In this document: piece after piece, positions 1 to 21,227 of the stretch
How the letters are laid out: every line of letters starts with the position of its first letter
Position numbering within the stretch: position 1 is the first letter of the stretch
Assembly: GCF_022458985.1 (NCBI RefSeq)
Contig: NC_061770.1
Location: 37,987,599 to 38,051,598, forward strand
Length of the DNA: 64,000 nt
Direction: 5' to 3'
From: Mugil cephalus
Taxonomy: Eukaryota > Chordata > Actinopteri > Mugiliformes > Mugilidae
Position numbers and translations under genes: made by a program
The notes under the pieces: generated by a model
Databases searched by the model: none
Seen by the model: only the letters and a program-made list of their open reading frames with translations
What the model was told of the DNA's origin: nothing

Positions 1-263
1 CCTGCCTCTTGGCCAACACCCACGGCTGCATAATCACTCTTCTTCAGGTGTTTCTCGCATTTAGCCGTAATTTTCACACAGCTAATTTCCTGACGGATGC
101 GGTTGCCAGGCAACTACAAAAACCCGCGGGTTAAATAATTCATGCGAGTTGATGTTTTTTAGATTACTACGCGGTTCATAGGTGGAGGTGCATCAACACG
201 TGTGTGCTGCTGATTCTCTTCTCGGGTTAAACGCTCAACATGTGGAATTTCATCCTGTTGATT

Positions 264-295
<32 letters not shown>

Positions 296-313
296 TTTTT
301 CACTCCCCCGCAG

Positions 314-3300
314 GTTCTGAGTAACAGCAACCAGCTGAATCTGAACGCGGTGAGCCAGGCGGACGCCGGTCAGTACGTATGTAAGGCCATCGTCCCGCGG
401 ATCGGAGTGGGAGAAACCGAGGTCACGCTCACCGTCAACGGTCAGAACACGTCCATTTATGTGCCGCTGCTTGTAAATGAAAATCTCTCCCTAAAGTCAG
501 TTTGTCAGTATTATTTTAGGTTTTTTTTTTAAATATTTTTCACATGTTCTCTCTATTTGTGGCCCTGCAGGTCCACCCATCATCTCCAGTGATCCGGTGC
601 AATACGCTGTGAGAGGGGAGAGGGGGGAGGTGAAATGCTACATCGCCAGCACGCCTCCTCCAGATAAGATAGTAAGTGAAATCATCCCGTAATTTTTAGT
701 CCGGTATCTATTATTGAAGCGAGAAAAATGACAAAGAAGGAAGAGGTTTGGTCGCCAAAGAGCACAGGGCTGTACCTTTTAGTCTGACATCAATTTGTAT
801 TTTACTTCTGCCTTTCTTTATTTCTTTCTTTCTTTCTCTAAGTAGCTCCTTTTCCTCCGTGGCGAATGCTTTTAGCCCCGTCCCCCTTTTTTTTTTTTCT
901 TTCTGAGTGGTGACTCACCCATAAACTCTCCCAGAATGTTCCCGCGTCCCATCACATAAACAAACCAACACTAACACTGAGCCGGGGCCACTTTTAGCTC
1001 TGCGTCAGAAATCGTCCTGGACGGTGGTAGCGGCGCTTCCTCCTCCTCTGACTGATCCGTCCCGACTCGCGGCGCTCGCTCCTAATGCAGGCGGCGACAG
1101 AAAGAGATTTATAAAATATAAAGGACCGGAGACGAACAGTTGTCCCGGTAAACGCCACAGCCAGGAGATTCTCCTTCTCTGGAATAAGTGGGCAGATTAT
1201 AGGAACATGTGGGCTTATGCATAATTAACTCACCTTCATACAGTTACTTCGGTGCTGAATAATACAGCTGCTTTTAGTGGCTTCAGACTTGGAGGATGTG
1301 CAGGATTTCTCACAAGCTCAGCCACTCCCCCCGTCCTCCTCTTCAGTTTGCAGAAACATACAAACTGTTGCTGGGAAGTCATGCAATATGTGTTTACTGC
1401 TGTGAGTGTGTTAAATGTGCTGTGTATGTTCTATTTCCAGTTTGTTTCCAGACGTTTCTCTTTGAGTTCGACTGGCCGACAATCAGCCAGTCACACTGTT
1501 ATGTTCATATTAATACAAAATAGCACAAATGTTCTTTACAATTATTGCTATAAAAAATATTTTAGAAGTTTTATGTACTATATGTAGGGAAAAACGTTGC
1601 CAAAACAAAGTGGTTTAATAAATTTGGGCACTAACTCCATAAAACATGGTTCGTTTGTTTTACTCGATATGTTAAATAGTAGTGGTAGGTATTGTCCAGG
1701 ACTTCACGATACGATGTATCACGATACTTTAGGCACGATACGATACATTATTGCGATATTATGATATTGCGATATATTGCAATATTCTACATTATAAGTC
1801 TAGGACCAATATATATATTTATATATTGTTTTTTTTAAATATATTGCAGCCCACATATTTAAATTTCTTTAAATACACATTAATACTAATCCAACAGATT
1901 TTCGTAGAGGGATAAATGGAGGCAAAGGACGTTATCTTTGATCACTTCACTCATTCAGAGATACAGGAGCTGTCTCAACAGTTTTTACACAGAGCGCCAC
2001 ACTCCACCTGTCAATCTAAGCTTCCTGTACACAGTAGGCCCCGCCCCTATCGCTGCTGAGCCAATCACAAGGCCGCATACCACACACTGACTCTGTCAGA
2101 TTTCTCGCAATTGGCCGAGACCCTGTTCAGTCCCCAGGTGAAATCGTGGAGCACACTGCAATATTAGAAGAAGAGAAGCTAACAGCGTAGCTGCTAACAT
2201 TTGGCATGTTATTGTACCACCCTACTGTTGCACATGTTTCAAATTAATTTATTGCGCTTGTACAGAAAAAGTGGTGGTGGAGGTGTGGAAGTCGTTCACG
2301 ATCGCTGCAAAACATGACTTTTTCTTATTCTTTCAAAATCAATATTGTATTGGAAGAAAAAAACATCACAATATATTTAGCAATATTACTATAAACCTAT
2401 TATCAGTATGTTATGTGATATTTTATGTCACACATAAACACTTCAAAGCTTTTAAATCTTCATTACAGACGTATTAAACGTGTTTGCCGAGGATGTAAAC
2501 TTCTACTTGACCAGTGGCCAGAGGCATAAATCAGCCTCTAATGGCAGAAAGTGTTTTTATCACCAAGATAAACTTTAGGGTTTGGTATTTGGTGACATAT
2601 ACAGTAGTTGTACAGTAATTTGAAATGTGAAAATGTTTTTTTTTTTAAGTTCCCTGATGAGTTCAGGAACAAAAAAAAAAATAAAAAATTTGAACACAGG
2701 CAGGAAGTGTAACAGAGGATGCTGTAATTATGCATATGTGTGTTTATGCATGAGCGCATTGCTGTGATTTGATAACTTGCCACATGTAGTATTCATGAAT
2801 GGATTCACTTTTAGCTACGTGGCTTCTTGTAGTATAATAAATACGGGGGAAAATAAAATAAGAGAAGAAAGTTAAGAGCTATCGTCTTAGATCTGATGTG
2901 TCCTTCCTGTTTGCTGCAGGTGTGGGCGTGGAAGGAGAACGTGTGGGAGAAGGAGAAGGGGACGCTGCTGGAGCGCTACACGGTGGAGCAGAGCAAGTCG
3001 TCGGCGGAGGGCGGCGGCGTCCTCTCCACCCTCACCATCAACAACGTCATGGAGTCCGACTTCCTGTCCACCTACAACTGCACGGCCTGGAACTCGTTCG
3101 GACCCGGCACCATGATCATCACGCTGGAGGAGAAGGGTGAGATGGAAATGTCTCGTTTTTGTCCATTTTTACAGATTCTTTCGCACAATAACCTTCCTTT
3201 TTTTTCTCCATCTACATCAGGGGTGTCAAACATAAGGCCCGGGGGCCAAAACCGGCCCGCCAGAGGGTCCAATCTGGCCCGTGGGATGAATTTGCAAAAA

Positions 3301-6300
3301 TTACACTGAAGATATCAGCTGAAAATCTTTGACGAAATAAGAAATTTCACAGTTGTTCATTACATGTAGCTGTACTTTTTTTGCACTAAAGCAAAGGGAA
3401 ACATTTGGAGTTGTCGTTATTTACCAGGTACTAAGCTATTGGGTAAATGGCCCGGCCCCTTGAGGTCAAATCGGGCTGTATGTGGCCCCCGAACTAAAAT
3501 GAGTTTGACGCCCCTGATCTACATGCCCTACTCACTGTTATTAACTGACCAAAACACTCCGTCCGTGTGTCATCACAGAGGAGTTCCCGGTGGAGAAGCT
3601 GGCCGTCGGGGTGGCGGGCCTCGCCATCATCTTCTCCATCCTCCTGCTGGTCCTCGTCCTCATCTTCTACCGGCAGCGCAAAGGCAGTGAGTCACGACCT
3701 CCACACGACACAAAAGAAAAAGAAAGAAAAGCCGAGGAGGTTTTTTTTTTTTGTTCGGCTGTATTCAACGTTGGGCCCTGGTTTTGCTTCCAGGTCGGCG
3801 CGGCGTGACGCTGGGTAAGCCGGACATCAAGGTGGAGACGATAAATAAGGAGACGCACAGCCTGGAGGAGGACTCCGGCAGCGTGTCCACGGCGTCGCGC
3901 ATGGTTAAGGCCATGTACTCGGTGAGTTTACACAGCCTGTAGCTGTAGAGCAAAAAAAAAAAAAAAAAAGATTAACTCAGTAACCTCTCCCACCTTTTTA
4001 CTAAAAAAAAAAAAAAAAGAAAAACCTGTGATTTACCCTTTAATCGCTCCTCTTTTAACACTTTTAATTCCATTTTCTCTTCTCCTGTCATACTCTGTTG
4101 CCTCCTTCCCTCTTCTGTTTCGCACCTTTCCTCCTCCTCCTTTCCTTTTCTTTTTTTTTTTTTTTTTTTTTTTTGTTGTTTGACGGTTTAGTTTCTTCCC
4201 TCTGTGTCCTTCTCTCCCTCCAATCAGCCCTTTAAAGACGACATAGAGCTCAAGTCCGACCTCCGCAGCGACACCCTGGACACCCGCCAGGAGTACGACC
4301 TAAAGGTGAGATCGCACACATGCAAGAAAAAAAAAAAACGCTGTTTATATCCGCCCCGGGAGCCGGTTCGCCACGGCTGGACGTCGGCTCCATCTTTGTG
4401 CGTTATTAGGGATTTAAGACTTTTAATTGCTGATCTCCTGCCCTTCGTTTGTCTCACTCCAGCTGATTACTTAAAAAGCTGGCGCTCTCGCTGTGGAGTC
4501 ATTAAAAGACGAAACCAGGAAGGGAAAAAATAAATGAACTTGGTGAGAAATTTTCCGAGAGAACAAACAAAGTTCAAGCGGCCCGTTTCTGCCGGGGTTG
4601 AATTATTTATACGTTTTGACGCCGCGCGGCAGAGCTAAAGTGATAAATGTATTTTCACGCTTAAAGCTGCCAAAATCTTCAAAATCTCCTCCTCCCTCCT
4701 CCTCCTCCCTCTCTCTCTCTCCGTGAATTTTCTGTGAGGGCAGACGAACCGTCGCTCTAGCCTGAGTGCTGCCTTGGATCACTTTGAAGAAACGCAGACA
4801 TGAATCCACCCCAGGAGGTGGTTAGGTCACCCCGACAACATCCTCAGCCAGACTACTTTTTTTTTTTTTTTTTTTTTTTTCCTTCTCCCTGCTGCCTGAA
4901 GCACCAAAGCAAAGTGAAACAAAGTCTGGGTTTTTACCGAGCGTGGCAGAATAATGTCAGAAAGAGCAGGAGTGCACTGTTGGAGCATTTAGCAGGACGA
5001 CCCCAGAGCCGTATATAAGAGAGAGTCGGGTCGACTCGAATCATGGGCGCCATGTTTGCTACATCAGGGGATCTGAAATAAATGTCTTTTTTCCACCATT
5101 AACAGGCCTATAAATGTTATTACCAACCTCTATCAATATGTCAAAGGTCCTCACTTAAATATCCCAGCGTCTAGTTACTTTAAATATCTTTAAATGAGCC
5201 TGTAAAATTATCTGTAGCCCAATCACCTCATCAGTCACGGAGCTGTGTTTACCTTCTCCTCAGTCTCATCCATCGCTGTTAAAAGTTTGAAATTATAAAT
5301 ACTCAGAAATAGTGAAAATTTAACTAGTCTAACTGTTATTTAGTATTATCGTTATAACATTAGCACGCTAGCCATAATAACTTAGTAGTAACTGAGGTAA
5401 AGTTTCATGTTAATTAAATTTGTTCATCTACATGGACATAAATTACATGAACACATGGGTTTCACATTATATATGAGGGTAGCTGCTATTTTTTCTAAGC
5501 CTTTAGTCTAGATAACTAGCTAGCATAAAGCTAGCATAAGGCTTGGTTAACTTCAAACTTACAAACATCAAAGACATCTACATATTACCTCACATAAATA
5601 TCAGGGTTTTCCTTTTAATCTTCTGCTCCCATAACTTTTTCCATTCATGTTCACTGGGGAAAACGCTGGAGCTGTGGCATATTTCAACTTTCAACTGTTA
5701 CTGCCACTTCTCTATGGGTGAATATTGGTTAGATGTATCTAACATGGCGCCCGTGAAACACGTGACAAGCTCAGAACCAATCAGCACAGCCGGTCCATTC
5801 ACTAGTTGGCAGGACTCTCTCTAATATGCGGCTCTGGTCGACCCTGCACATTGGCAGGAAAGTCATGAAAGCTTTGAGCAACAAGGGCCAAAGCAGAACC
5901 ATGTGCCCTAACTCAGAGCTGGAGTGTGTAATGTGTTAACACAGGACATATAATACACCAGTCCATTCTCTGATGAGCTTTACTCCGCCCACACTCGGAT
6001 CCTCCAAATATGGACGCAAAGTTGTATTTTGTACCAGGCTGTAAACATGTGAAATGATGCTGTAAAGTTGGGCTTTTTAACATGGAGGTCTATGGGGATT
6101 TGCGCCCCTTTGGAGCCTCTAGTGGCCACTCGATGAACTGCAGCTTTTTGCACTTTGCAACCACATGGGCTTCGTAACTCAGACCTGGAGATTGTCTTCC
6201 CTTTTATCAAAAACTAGTTTATATACATATGGATATATTTGATTAGTAGCACAGAAGTTAAAGTTATCACAGAGTTTGTACGTAAAGCAGCTTTGAGAAC

Positions 6301-7012
6301 ATGGGTTTAGATTTAAACATTTCTGGAAAAAAAAACAAACAAACAGATGAATCTGGACCTGGATTCTACGACAAAAATAAAGTGTCATTATCACAGGATC
6401 ATTTTAGAAGCAGTGTCTTTCATTCAGTCTTTCTCCACCTCTTCCTCTCCGTGCAGGACCCCACCAACGGCTACTACAACGTCCGAGCCTCCACCCACGA
6501 CGAGGTGCGGCCCGCCTCCCGCTCCACCATGCACTACTCCGACTACCGCTCCCCGACGGGAACCCCGGGGGGCGCGGCGTCCATCAGCAGCAGCACCGGG
6601 GGCTCGGGGGCCACGGCCAGCGGCGGAGCCCCCGGCCCCCCCGGCCCACTAACCTCCCCGGGCCGCCCGCAAGCATGCTACGACCCCCGGCCGCCCTCCA
6701 GACTGTCGCACATCAGCTACGCCCAGTTCAACACCTTCACCCGCGGCGGCCAGAGCCAGCAGCCTCCGGCCAACCCCGGCCCGCCCCCCGGCGACTTCCC
6801 CGGGGACTGTAGCCTCCTGGACTCCACGTCCCAGCTGGCCTACGACAACTACGGGTACCCGTCGCACTACCAGACATACCGCATGGGCTTCGCGCCGTCC
6901 AGCCTGGCCCCCCTGGAGGCCGGCCCGTCCTACGAGATGTACGGGGTGGGGTCCGGAGTGGGTTCCGGGGTGGTGTCCGGAGTGGGGAGCCCCGGCGTCG
7001 GGGTCGGAGTCG

Positions 7013-7043
<31 letters not shown>

Positions 7044-7179
7044 CCCGGGGGGGCCCGCTCCCTCCGGATCGGAGACTGGACTGGGGAAGTACGGCAGCTC
7101 CACTCGTTTCTCCTACACCTCCCAACACTCTGACTACTCCCACAGCCGGCACACACAGAGGATGCAGACTCACGTTTGA
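314..7179 (+). CDS. kirrel1: Kin of IRRE-like protein 1 (nephrin-like adhesion protein), 3' part
   Basis: Cell-surface immunoglobulin-superfamily protein that makes homophilic and nephrin contacts at the podocyte slit diaphragm and other junctions. Exons: 314-440, 571-671, 2920-3136, 3579-3686, 3794-3921, 4228-4305, 6457-7179. All are GT-AG and in phase, giving 417 residues. The 5' exons (signal peptide and first Ig domains) lie outside the window. Visible are the end of one Ig domain (DAGQYVC), a last Ig domain (YNCTAWN), and a transmembrane segment in exon 3579-3686 followed by RQRKG. The tail keeps the family sequence NGYYNVRA, whose tyrosines are known Fyn/Grb2 sites in mammals. The protein ends in THV, the PDZ ligand that binds ZO-1 and podocin partners. 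The last exon is very GC-rich and carries a Gly-Val expansion. KIRREL3 is less likely because the terminal [11 protein letters not shown] and QRMQTHV blocks match KIRREL1. The a/b paralogue cannot be decided. Confidence 0.93.
1689..2400. repeat. Dispersed repeat with degenerate GATA/ATATCG palindromes
   Basis: This part of a 2.2-kb kirrel1 intron opens with repeated CACGATACGATA and GCGATATT motifs, continues through non-coding unique-looking DNA, and ends near CACAATATATTTAGCAATATT. The motif style is typical of degenerate fish DNA-transposon ends. The boundaries are approximate and no target duplication was found. No gene is visible in the rest of the intron (672-2919). Confidence 0.5.
3218..3516. 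mobile_element. hAT-type MITE with perfect 8-bp target duplication
   Basis: The element begins CAGGGGTGTCAAAC and ends GTTTGACGCCCCTG, which are inverted repeats of the hAT form. It is flanked on both sides by the identical octamer ATCTACAT (3210-3217 and 3517-3524). It is 299 bp long, has no coding capacity, and makes up most of the 442-bp intron between kirrel1 exons 2920-3136 and 3579-3686. The hAT assignment rests on the 8-bp duplication and the end sequence. Confidence 0.93.
5019..5830. mobile_element. MITE-like element with GAGAGAGTC...GGGCGCCATG inverted ends
   Basis: The left end carries GAGAGAGTC then GGGCGCCATGTTTGCTACATC. The right end carries the reverse complement of both blocks (GATGTATCTAACATGGCGCCC, later GACTCTCTCT). 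The right arm has roughly 60 bp more between the blocks, so the left arm looks deleted. The interior is AT-rich and non-coding. No clear target duplication. It lies in the kirrel1 intron 4306-6456. Confidence 0.6.
5980..6175 (-). repeat. Dispersed fish repeat, inverted relative to the copy at 36.1 kb
   Basis: Shares several blocks, in opposite orientation, with 36070-36400: CTGCAG/AGTTCATCGAGTGGCCA, a stretch on CCCCATAGACC, the AGCCCAACTTTACAGCAT region, TGTTTACAGCCTGGTACAAAA and the GGCGGAGTAAAGCTCAT type end. No coding capacity. This is an old interspersed repeat present twice in the window. Confidence 0.7.
6941..7050 (+). repeat. In-frame GGGGTC-type coding repeat in kirrel1
   Basis: Short G-rich units (GGGGTC, GGAGTC, GGCGTC) are repeated in frame and encode alternating Gly-Val with a few Ser, before a GPGG stretch. 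The mammalian KIRREL1 tail has no comparable run that I know of, so it looks like a recent hexanucleotide expansion in a disordered region. Four or more GGGG runs in a row on the coding strand make a G-quadruplex in the mRNA plausible. Confidence 0.85.
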
Positions 7180-8682
7180 GAAGATCTCTTAAAATAAAAT
7201 AGCGTCACACCTAAAAAAACAAAAAAAAAAAAAATCAAAAAAAAATTCAAAAAAACTACAACAACACAAATTTACACCCACATATTTTCACGCGCTAAAC
7301 ACACAAAAAAAGCATCACACCCACCATGCACAAAGTCAGAGAAAAAACCGTGACCGCGAGACGGGGAGCGTATGAGAAACGCAAGACACGAGCGAGAAGA
7401 GGAAAAAAAAACAAAAATATTCAAAAAAAATCAACAAAAAAAAAAAAAAAAAGAGGAGAGCGGAAGAGATACCGAGACAGGGAAGGGAAATTCCCTCACT
7501 CCCGATGTGTTTATAATCTGAGCTCTGAAAGAGCCAGACAGCGCAAGTCACAATCAAGACCAGAGGGGGGGGGGGGGGGGTGGAAGAAAGAAAGAAAATC
7601 TGGAAGCAGAGCGAGGACGAGATCACAGATCTTCTTCGGAGCGAACTGTAAAAAGCGATGAGAGAGAGAGAGAACGTCTTAAAGCAAACTGTTCAACACG
7701 GAAGGAACCTCAACCAGTGGATGTCATTTCTGGCCGTCATTTTTTTTTAAGTTTTTTATTTGCCGGTTGTCATATTCATAGAGCACATATATATATAGTA
7801 TGTCGAGGGGGAGGGGGAGGGGTGGGGGAGGGGTCATTTTTTTTGCACTGCATCTACAGTATTCATGCTTAGACGTCCCTCAAATATACCTGTCTTCTTC
7901 TTCTTCTTCTTCTTCTTCTTCTTCTTTTTTTTTTATTTTGCACAACACACTAGAGCTTTGTATTCTATTTTTTAACATTACAGCAGAATTATTTTTGTCA
8001 ATGTAAAACATGTAATGTGTATGTACGGACCAAAAGTTTGAGCGCACATAACTCGGGCGGCGGCGGCGGCAGGGTGAAGGAGGAGGAAGGTGTCGGTGTA
8101 TAGACGAAACATAGTGCCAAGTGTTCATGTTGTTATTCACCTTAGACCATGTATATGCAGTAGAAGCTCCTTCTATCGGCGACTGTTGCTTTACAAACCC
8201 AGGCTTGGGGGGGGCGGGAGGGGGGGAGGAAAGGGGGGCGGAGCCTCCAGTCATTCCCAGATATTTTTGTAGGCCCGGAGCGTGTTTCGGAGATAAGAAA
8301 ACAAAAAAAATCAAAAAAATCAAAAAAAAAACGCAGATGTTGGGTTTTAGCGTGGCCTTATAGGGGAACATGTCACACACATTTTTCCATTTTTGAATCA
8401 TTCCTCGTCGTGCGTCCGTCCGTCTGTCTGTCTGCCAAAAAAAACAAAAAAAAAAAAACAAATCAAACAAATCGGCCAGAGGAGAATGTGTGCGGAGAAG
8501 AGGTTTATAATATAACGAAAGGCTCGTCCACAATATTGACATGTAGTTAGTGTGCGACTGCAAAGAGTGCGTGGGTGTGAGAGTGTGTGTGAGAGATAGA
8601 GGTGGGGGTGCACATCGATTTGTACAGTGTGTTTGTATAGACGTGTGAGTGGTGTGTGTATGGGAAACACACACTAAACACG

Positions 8683-8717
<35 letters not shown>

Positions 8718-9050
8718 CACAGTATGTGTGCGCGTGTGCATGTCTGTGTCTTAAGTGTGTGGGTGTGCGTTCCAGTATACGTCCATATCATTTCTCTCAC
8801 AATCCCGTTACAGTACTTTTATACCTCTGGTAGGACTGTATCCTGTATTATTGTGTCTTTGAATTTAGGAAAAATCCAATGTTTATCTTATTGTACTGTT
8901 CTTCGTAGCAGAGAAAACTGTTCAACAGATGTACAACGAACGTTATTAAACTCTCTCATTTTTTAATTTCATTATCTTCAATATTTTTTAAAAATGGTAT
9001 GTAATTATTTTTCCACAGTATTACATAAATAAAAGCACTGTTTTTTATAA
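7180..9050 (+). other. kirrel1 3' UTR, low complexity
   Basis: Continues from the stop codon. It contains A-rich runs, a G run at 7566-7580, G-rich tracts at 7806-7833 and 8207-8240, a (CTT)n run at 7893-7926 and a (GT)n run at 8686-8714. The first strong AATAAA close to a U/A-rich end is at 9028-9033. Long open frames on both strands here are by-products of simple repeats and have no protein-like composition. Confidence 0.7.
9028..9033 (+). promoter_or_regulatory. Poly(A) signal AATAAA, kirrel1
   Basis: AATAAA about 1.85 kb after the kirrel1 stop, followed within 25 bases by an A-rich stretch. It is the best candidate for the distal cleavage site; nearer usage cannot be excluded. Confidence 0.6.
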
Positions 9051-10440
9051 AAAAAAAACAAAAAAAATGCTGTTTGTCGTCTTTAATCTTTAAATGGGTC
9101 TTTAAAGGGCATTTCTTTACTTTTTGTTGAACAAAAAGGTGAAAATACACACAACAAACACGCAGCACAGCAGTTAAGTCGACGGCAAAACGAAGCCCAT
9201 ACGTTCATGGCAGCATGTAGTTCAATATAAAGGTGAACACAGACAGATACACAGAGTTTATTGTGTCTGTTCTGTCACAAAACATTTAATGTTATATTGT
9301 CTCTGGAGACGTGTTGACACCTGTGTCTGTCAAACCAGAAGCTCTGTCAAACCTTTTAAAGCTACAGAGGCTGAAACAGCCCGTTAACGCCATGGTTAAA
9401 AACCACGAGCGCATCTTAGAAGGAGCGACTCGCGCTCTATTCTGAGCTGGAACCTGAAATACAGTCTAGTGTAGAGACGTGAGGTTCACTTTTAATTGTT
9501 AAGCAAAGATCAGACCTTTAAACCTCCTGCTACGTTATCTTGTTTGATGTCTCTGAATATTTCTTCTGCTTCCTATTTCATGACTTCTCTTAATTTAATA
9601 AGGACACTGACATGACGCCAACCAAATATATGTTGTTTTTCTTGATCGTAGCTGTGATAAATAGTTTTTTTTAATACCAAATGTTAAAGAGAACAAGAAT
9701 ATGTACTTAGAAATTGTATAAAGCCGCTTAAACATATCTCTTTCCAGTGTTGGGTGGCATTGGGGCTTTGTTCAAAGTTAAAGATTCAAGATCACTTTGT
9801 TGATCCACACAGGATAATAAGTTTGTCCAAGAGTCCCGAGATAAGAAAGAACATATGTGAACCAGACATAAGAATAAAAATAAAAATAAAATAATCTAAA
9901 ATAAAACAAGAACAAGAAGAGGAAGTAAAACATTACATGTCAATTTACATAAGATATATACAGATATCTTAGCTGAAGTGTCTCAGTATAAGGTTAGATA
10001 AGTGTCTTGTGTGGAGATGCGTGACAGGGAGTTGTGTATTCTGAATTATGTGTTTTTTTTTAAAGCTATTTCAGTAGTCAACAAATATAAAGTACCTGAC
10101 AAATAAACTTGGACTTTTAAAAAAAAAAAATAATTGTAAACATTTTGTTGGAGGTTTAAATTACTGAAGTCAACGTGTAGATTCATTCTTTAATAATAAA
10201 GCTAAGAATTTTTAATTGTAATTAATAATATTATGTGTAATTTAAATACAAGCTGAAAAGATTTTATTTGGATTTTCTTTACCTGCTACGTCATGTACAA
10301 AGGTTATTTTTTAATACTAATATTTTTTATGTTTATCATATTTTTTACGTTACACGTACAAACATAATTTCCCTTATATTTTTTGTTATGGGTAGATTTA
10401 CATGGTATAAACTAAAATAACTTTTTATAACGTGTACGAG
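9051..10440. other. Intergenic kirrel1-ndufs2, with an old repeat end
   Basis: No gene was found. At about 9780-10000 a segment starts AAGATTCAAGATCACTTTGTTGATCC and runs into AATAAAAATAAAA stretches. This resembles the TTTATTGATCC-type tails of dispersed fish repeats. The remainder is AT-rich sequence without recognisable structure. Confidence 0.45.
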
Positions 10441-10555
10441 CTGTCCTCTTTACACCGATAGGTGGCAGACGTGAGCTTTACACCTAACGAGCCCCTAAAA
10501 CCACAAAAGAAGAAGGAGCCCTACGTCATTGGCCAGAGGTTGTCTAAGAGCCAAG

Positions 10556-10565
<10 letters not shown>
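10440..10565 (+). promoter_or_regulatory. ndufs2 promoter with YY1-type site over the start codon
   Basis: Immediately upstream of the ndufs2 ATG are a CRE-like TACGTCA and an inverted CCAAT box (ATTGG), near 10521-10532. The sequence CCAAGATGGCGGCC at 10551-10564 is a near-perfect YY1 consensus that includes the initiator ATG. No TATA box is evident, as expected for a housekeeping mitochondrial gene. Motif-based inference only. Confidence 0.6.
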
Positions 10566-20683
<10,118 letters not shown>

Positions 20684-20845
20684 CGCCGCTGGTTCCTTGG
20701 TTCCTAACGAAGAGAAGAATTCATTGTCTTTCACACATCTGCTAGAAAAGCTTCTCTTCCTGTTCTCTTCTTTGTGTAGTGAGCTTTTCAACGCACGCTC
20801 ATAATCACCGATGTACAATGCTCAAATAAACCCTAATAAATATTT
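20684..20845 (+). other. ndufs2 3' UTR with two poly(A) signals
   Basis: Short trailer after the TAA. AATAAA occurs at 20825-20830 and again at 20835-20840, so cleavage is expected near 20855. Between here and the fcer1g start (20860-21227) there is a poly-A run at about 20955-20975 and a CT-rich stretch, but no gene. Confidence 0.75.
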
Positions 20846-21227
20846 TATGACTCCACGCCCCGAGTGTTTGTTTGTTTGTTTTTTTGGGCCGTCGCGTGGC
20901 ACCAGACGCCTTTCGACGAGTCTTTTTCGCAAAAAGTTGAGAAATCAACTATTTCAAAAAAAAAAAAAAAAAAAAATGACAACGGAGAGACCAAAAGCCT
21001 CTTTCGTCTGGTGTGGTGTTCAAAAAGGGGGGGAGTGGTCTGATGAGTCGAATGGACTTAGAGCTCAGACCACAACTTCCCCTCTCTCTCTCTCTATCTC
21101 TATCTCGGAGTGTGAGCCGTGAAGGGCGCACTGCTCGAGTCTTTCGCCAGAGAAGGAGTTTGTTGTTTGCCGAAAGGAGCTCAGTCGTCCCGGACCCCCC
21201 CCCTATTCGTGTCGAACCTGTGTTGCC

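Noticed and set aside
6649-7173. Long minus-strand and shifted frames over the last kirrel1 exon
   Set aside because: Shadows of a very GC-rich coding exon; only the plus frame ending in THV matches a known family.
7880-8800. 306-codon minus-strand open frame
   Set aside because: It runs through (CTT)n, poly-T/A and (GT)n repeats of the kirrel1 3' UTR; the translation is low-complexity with no domain.
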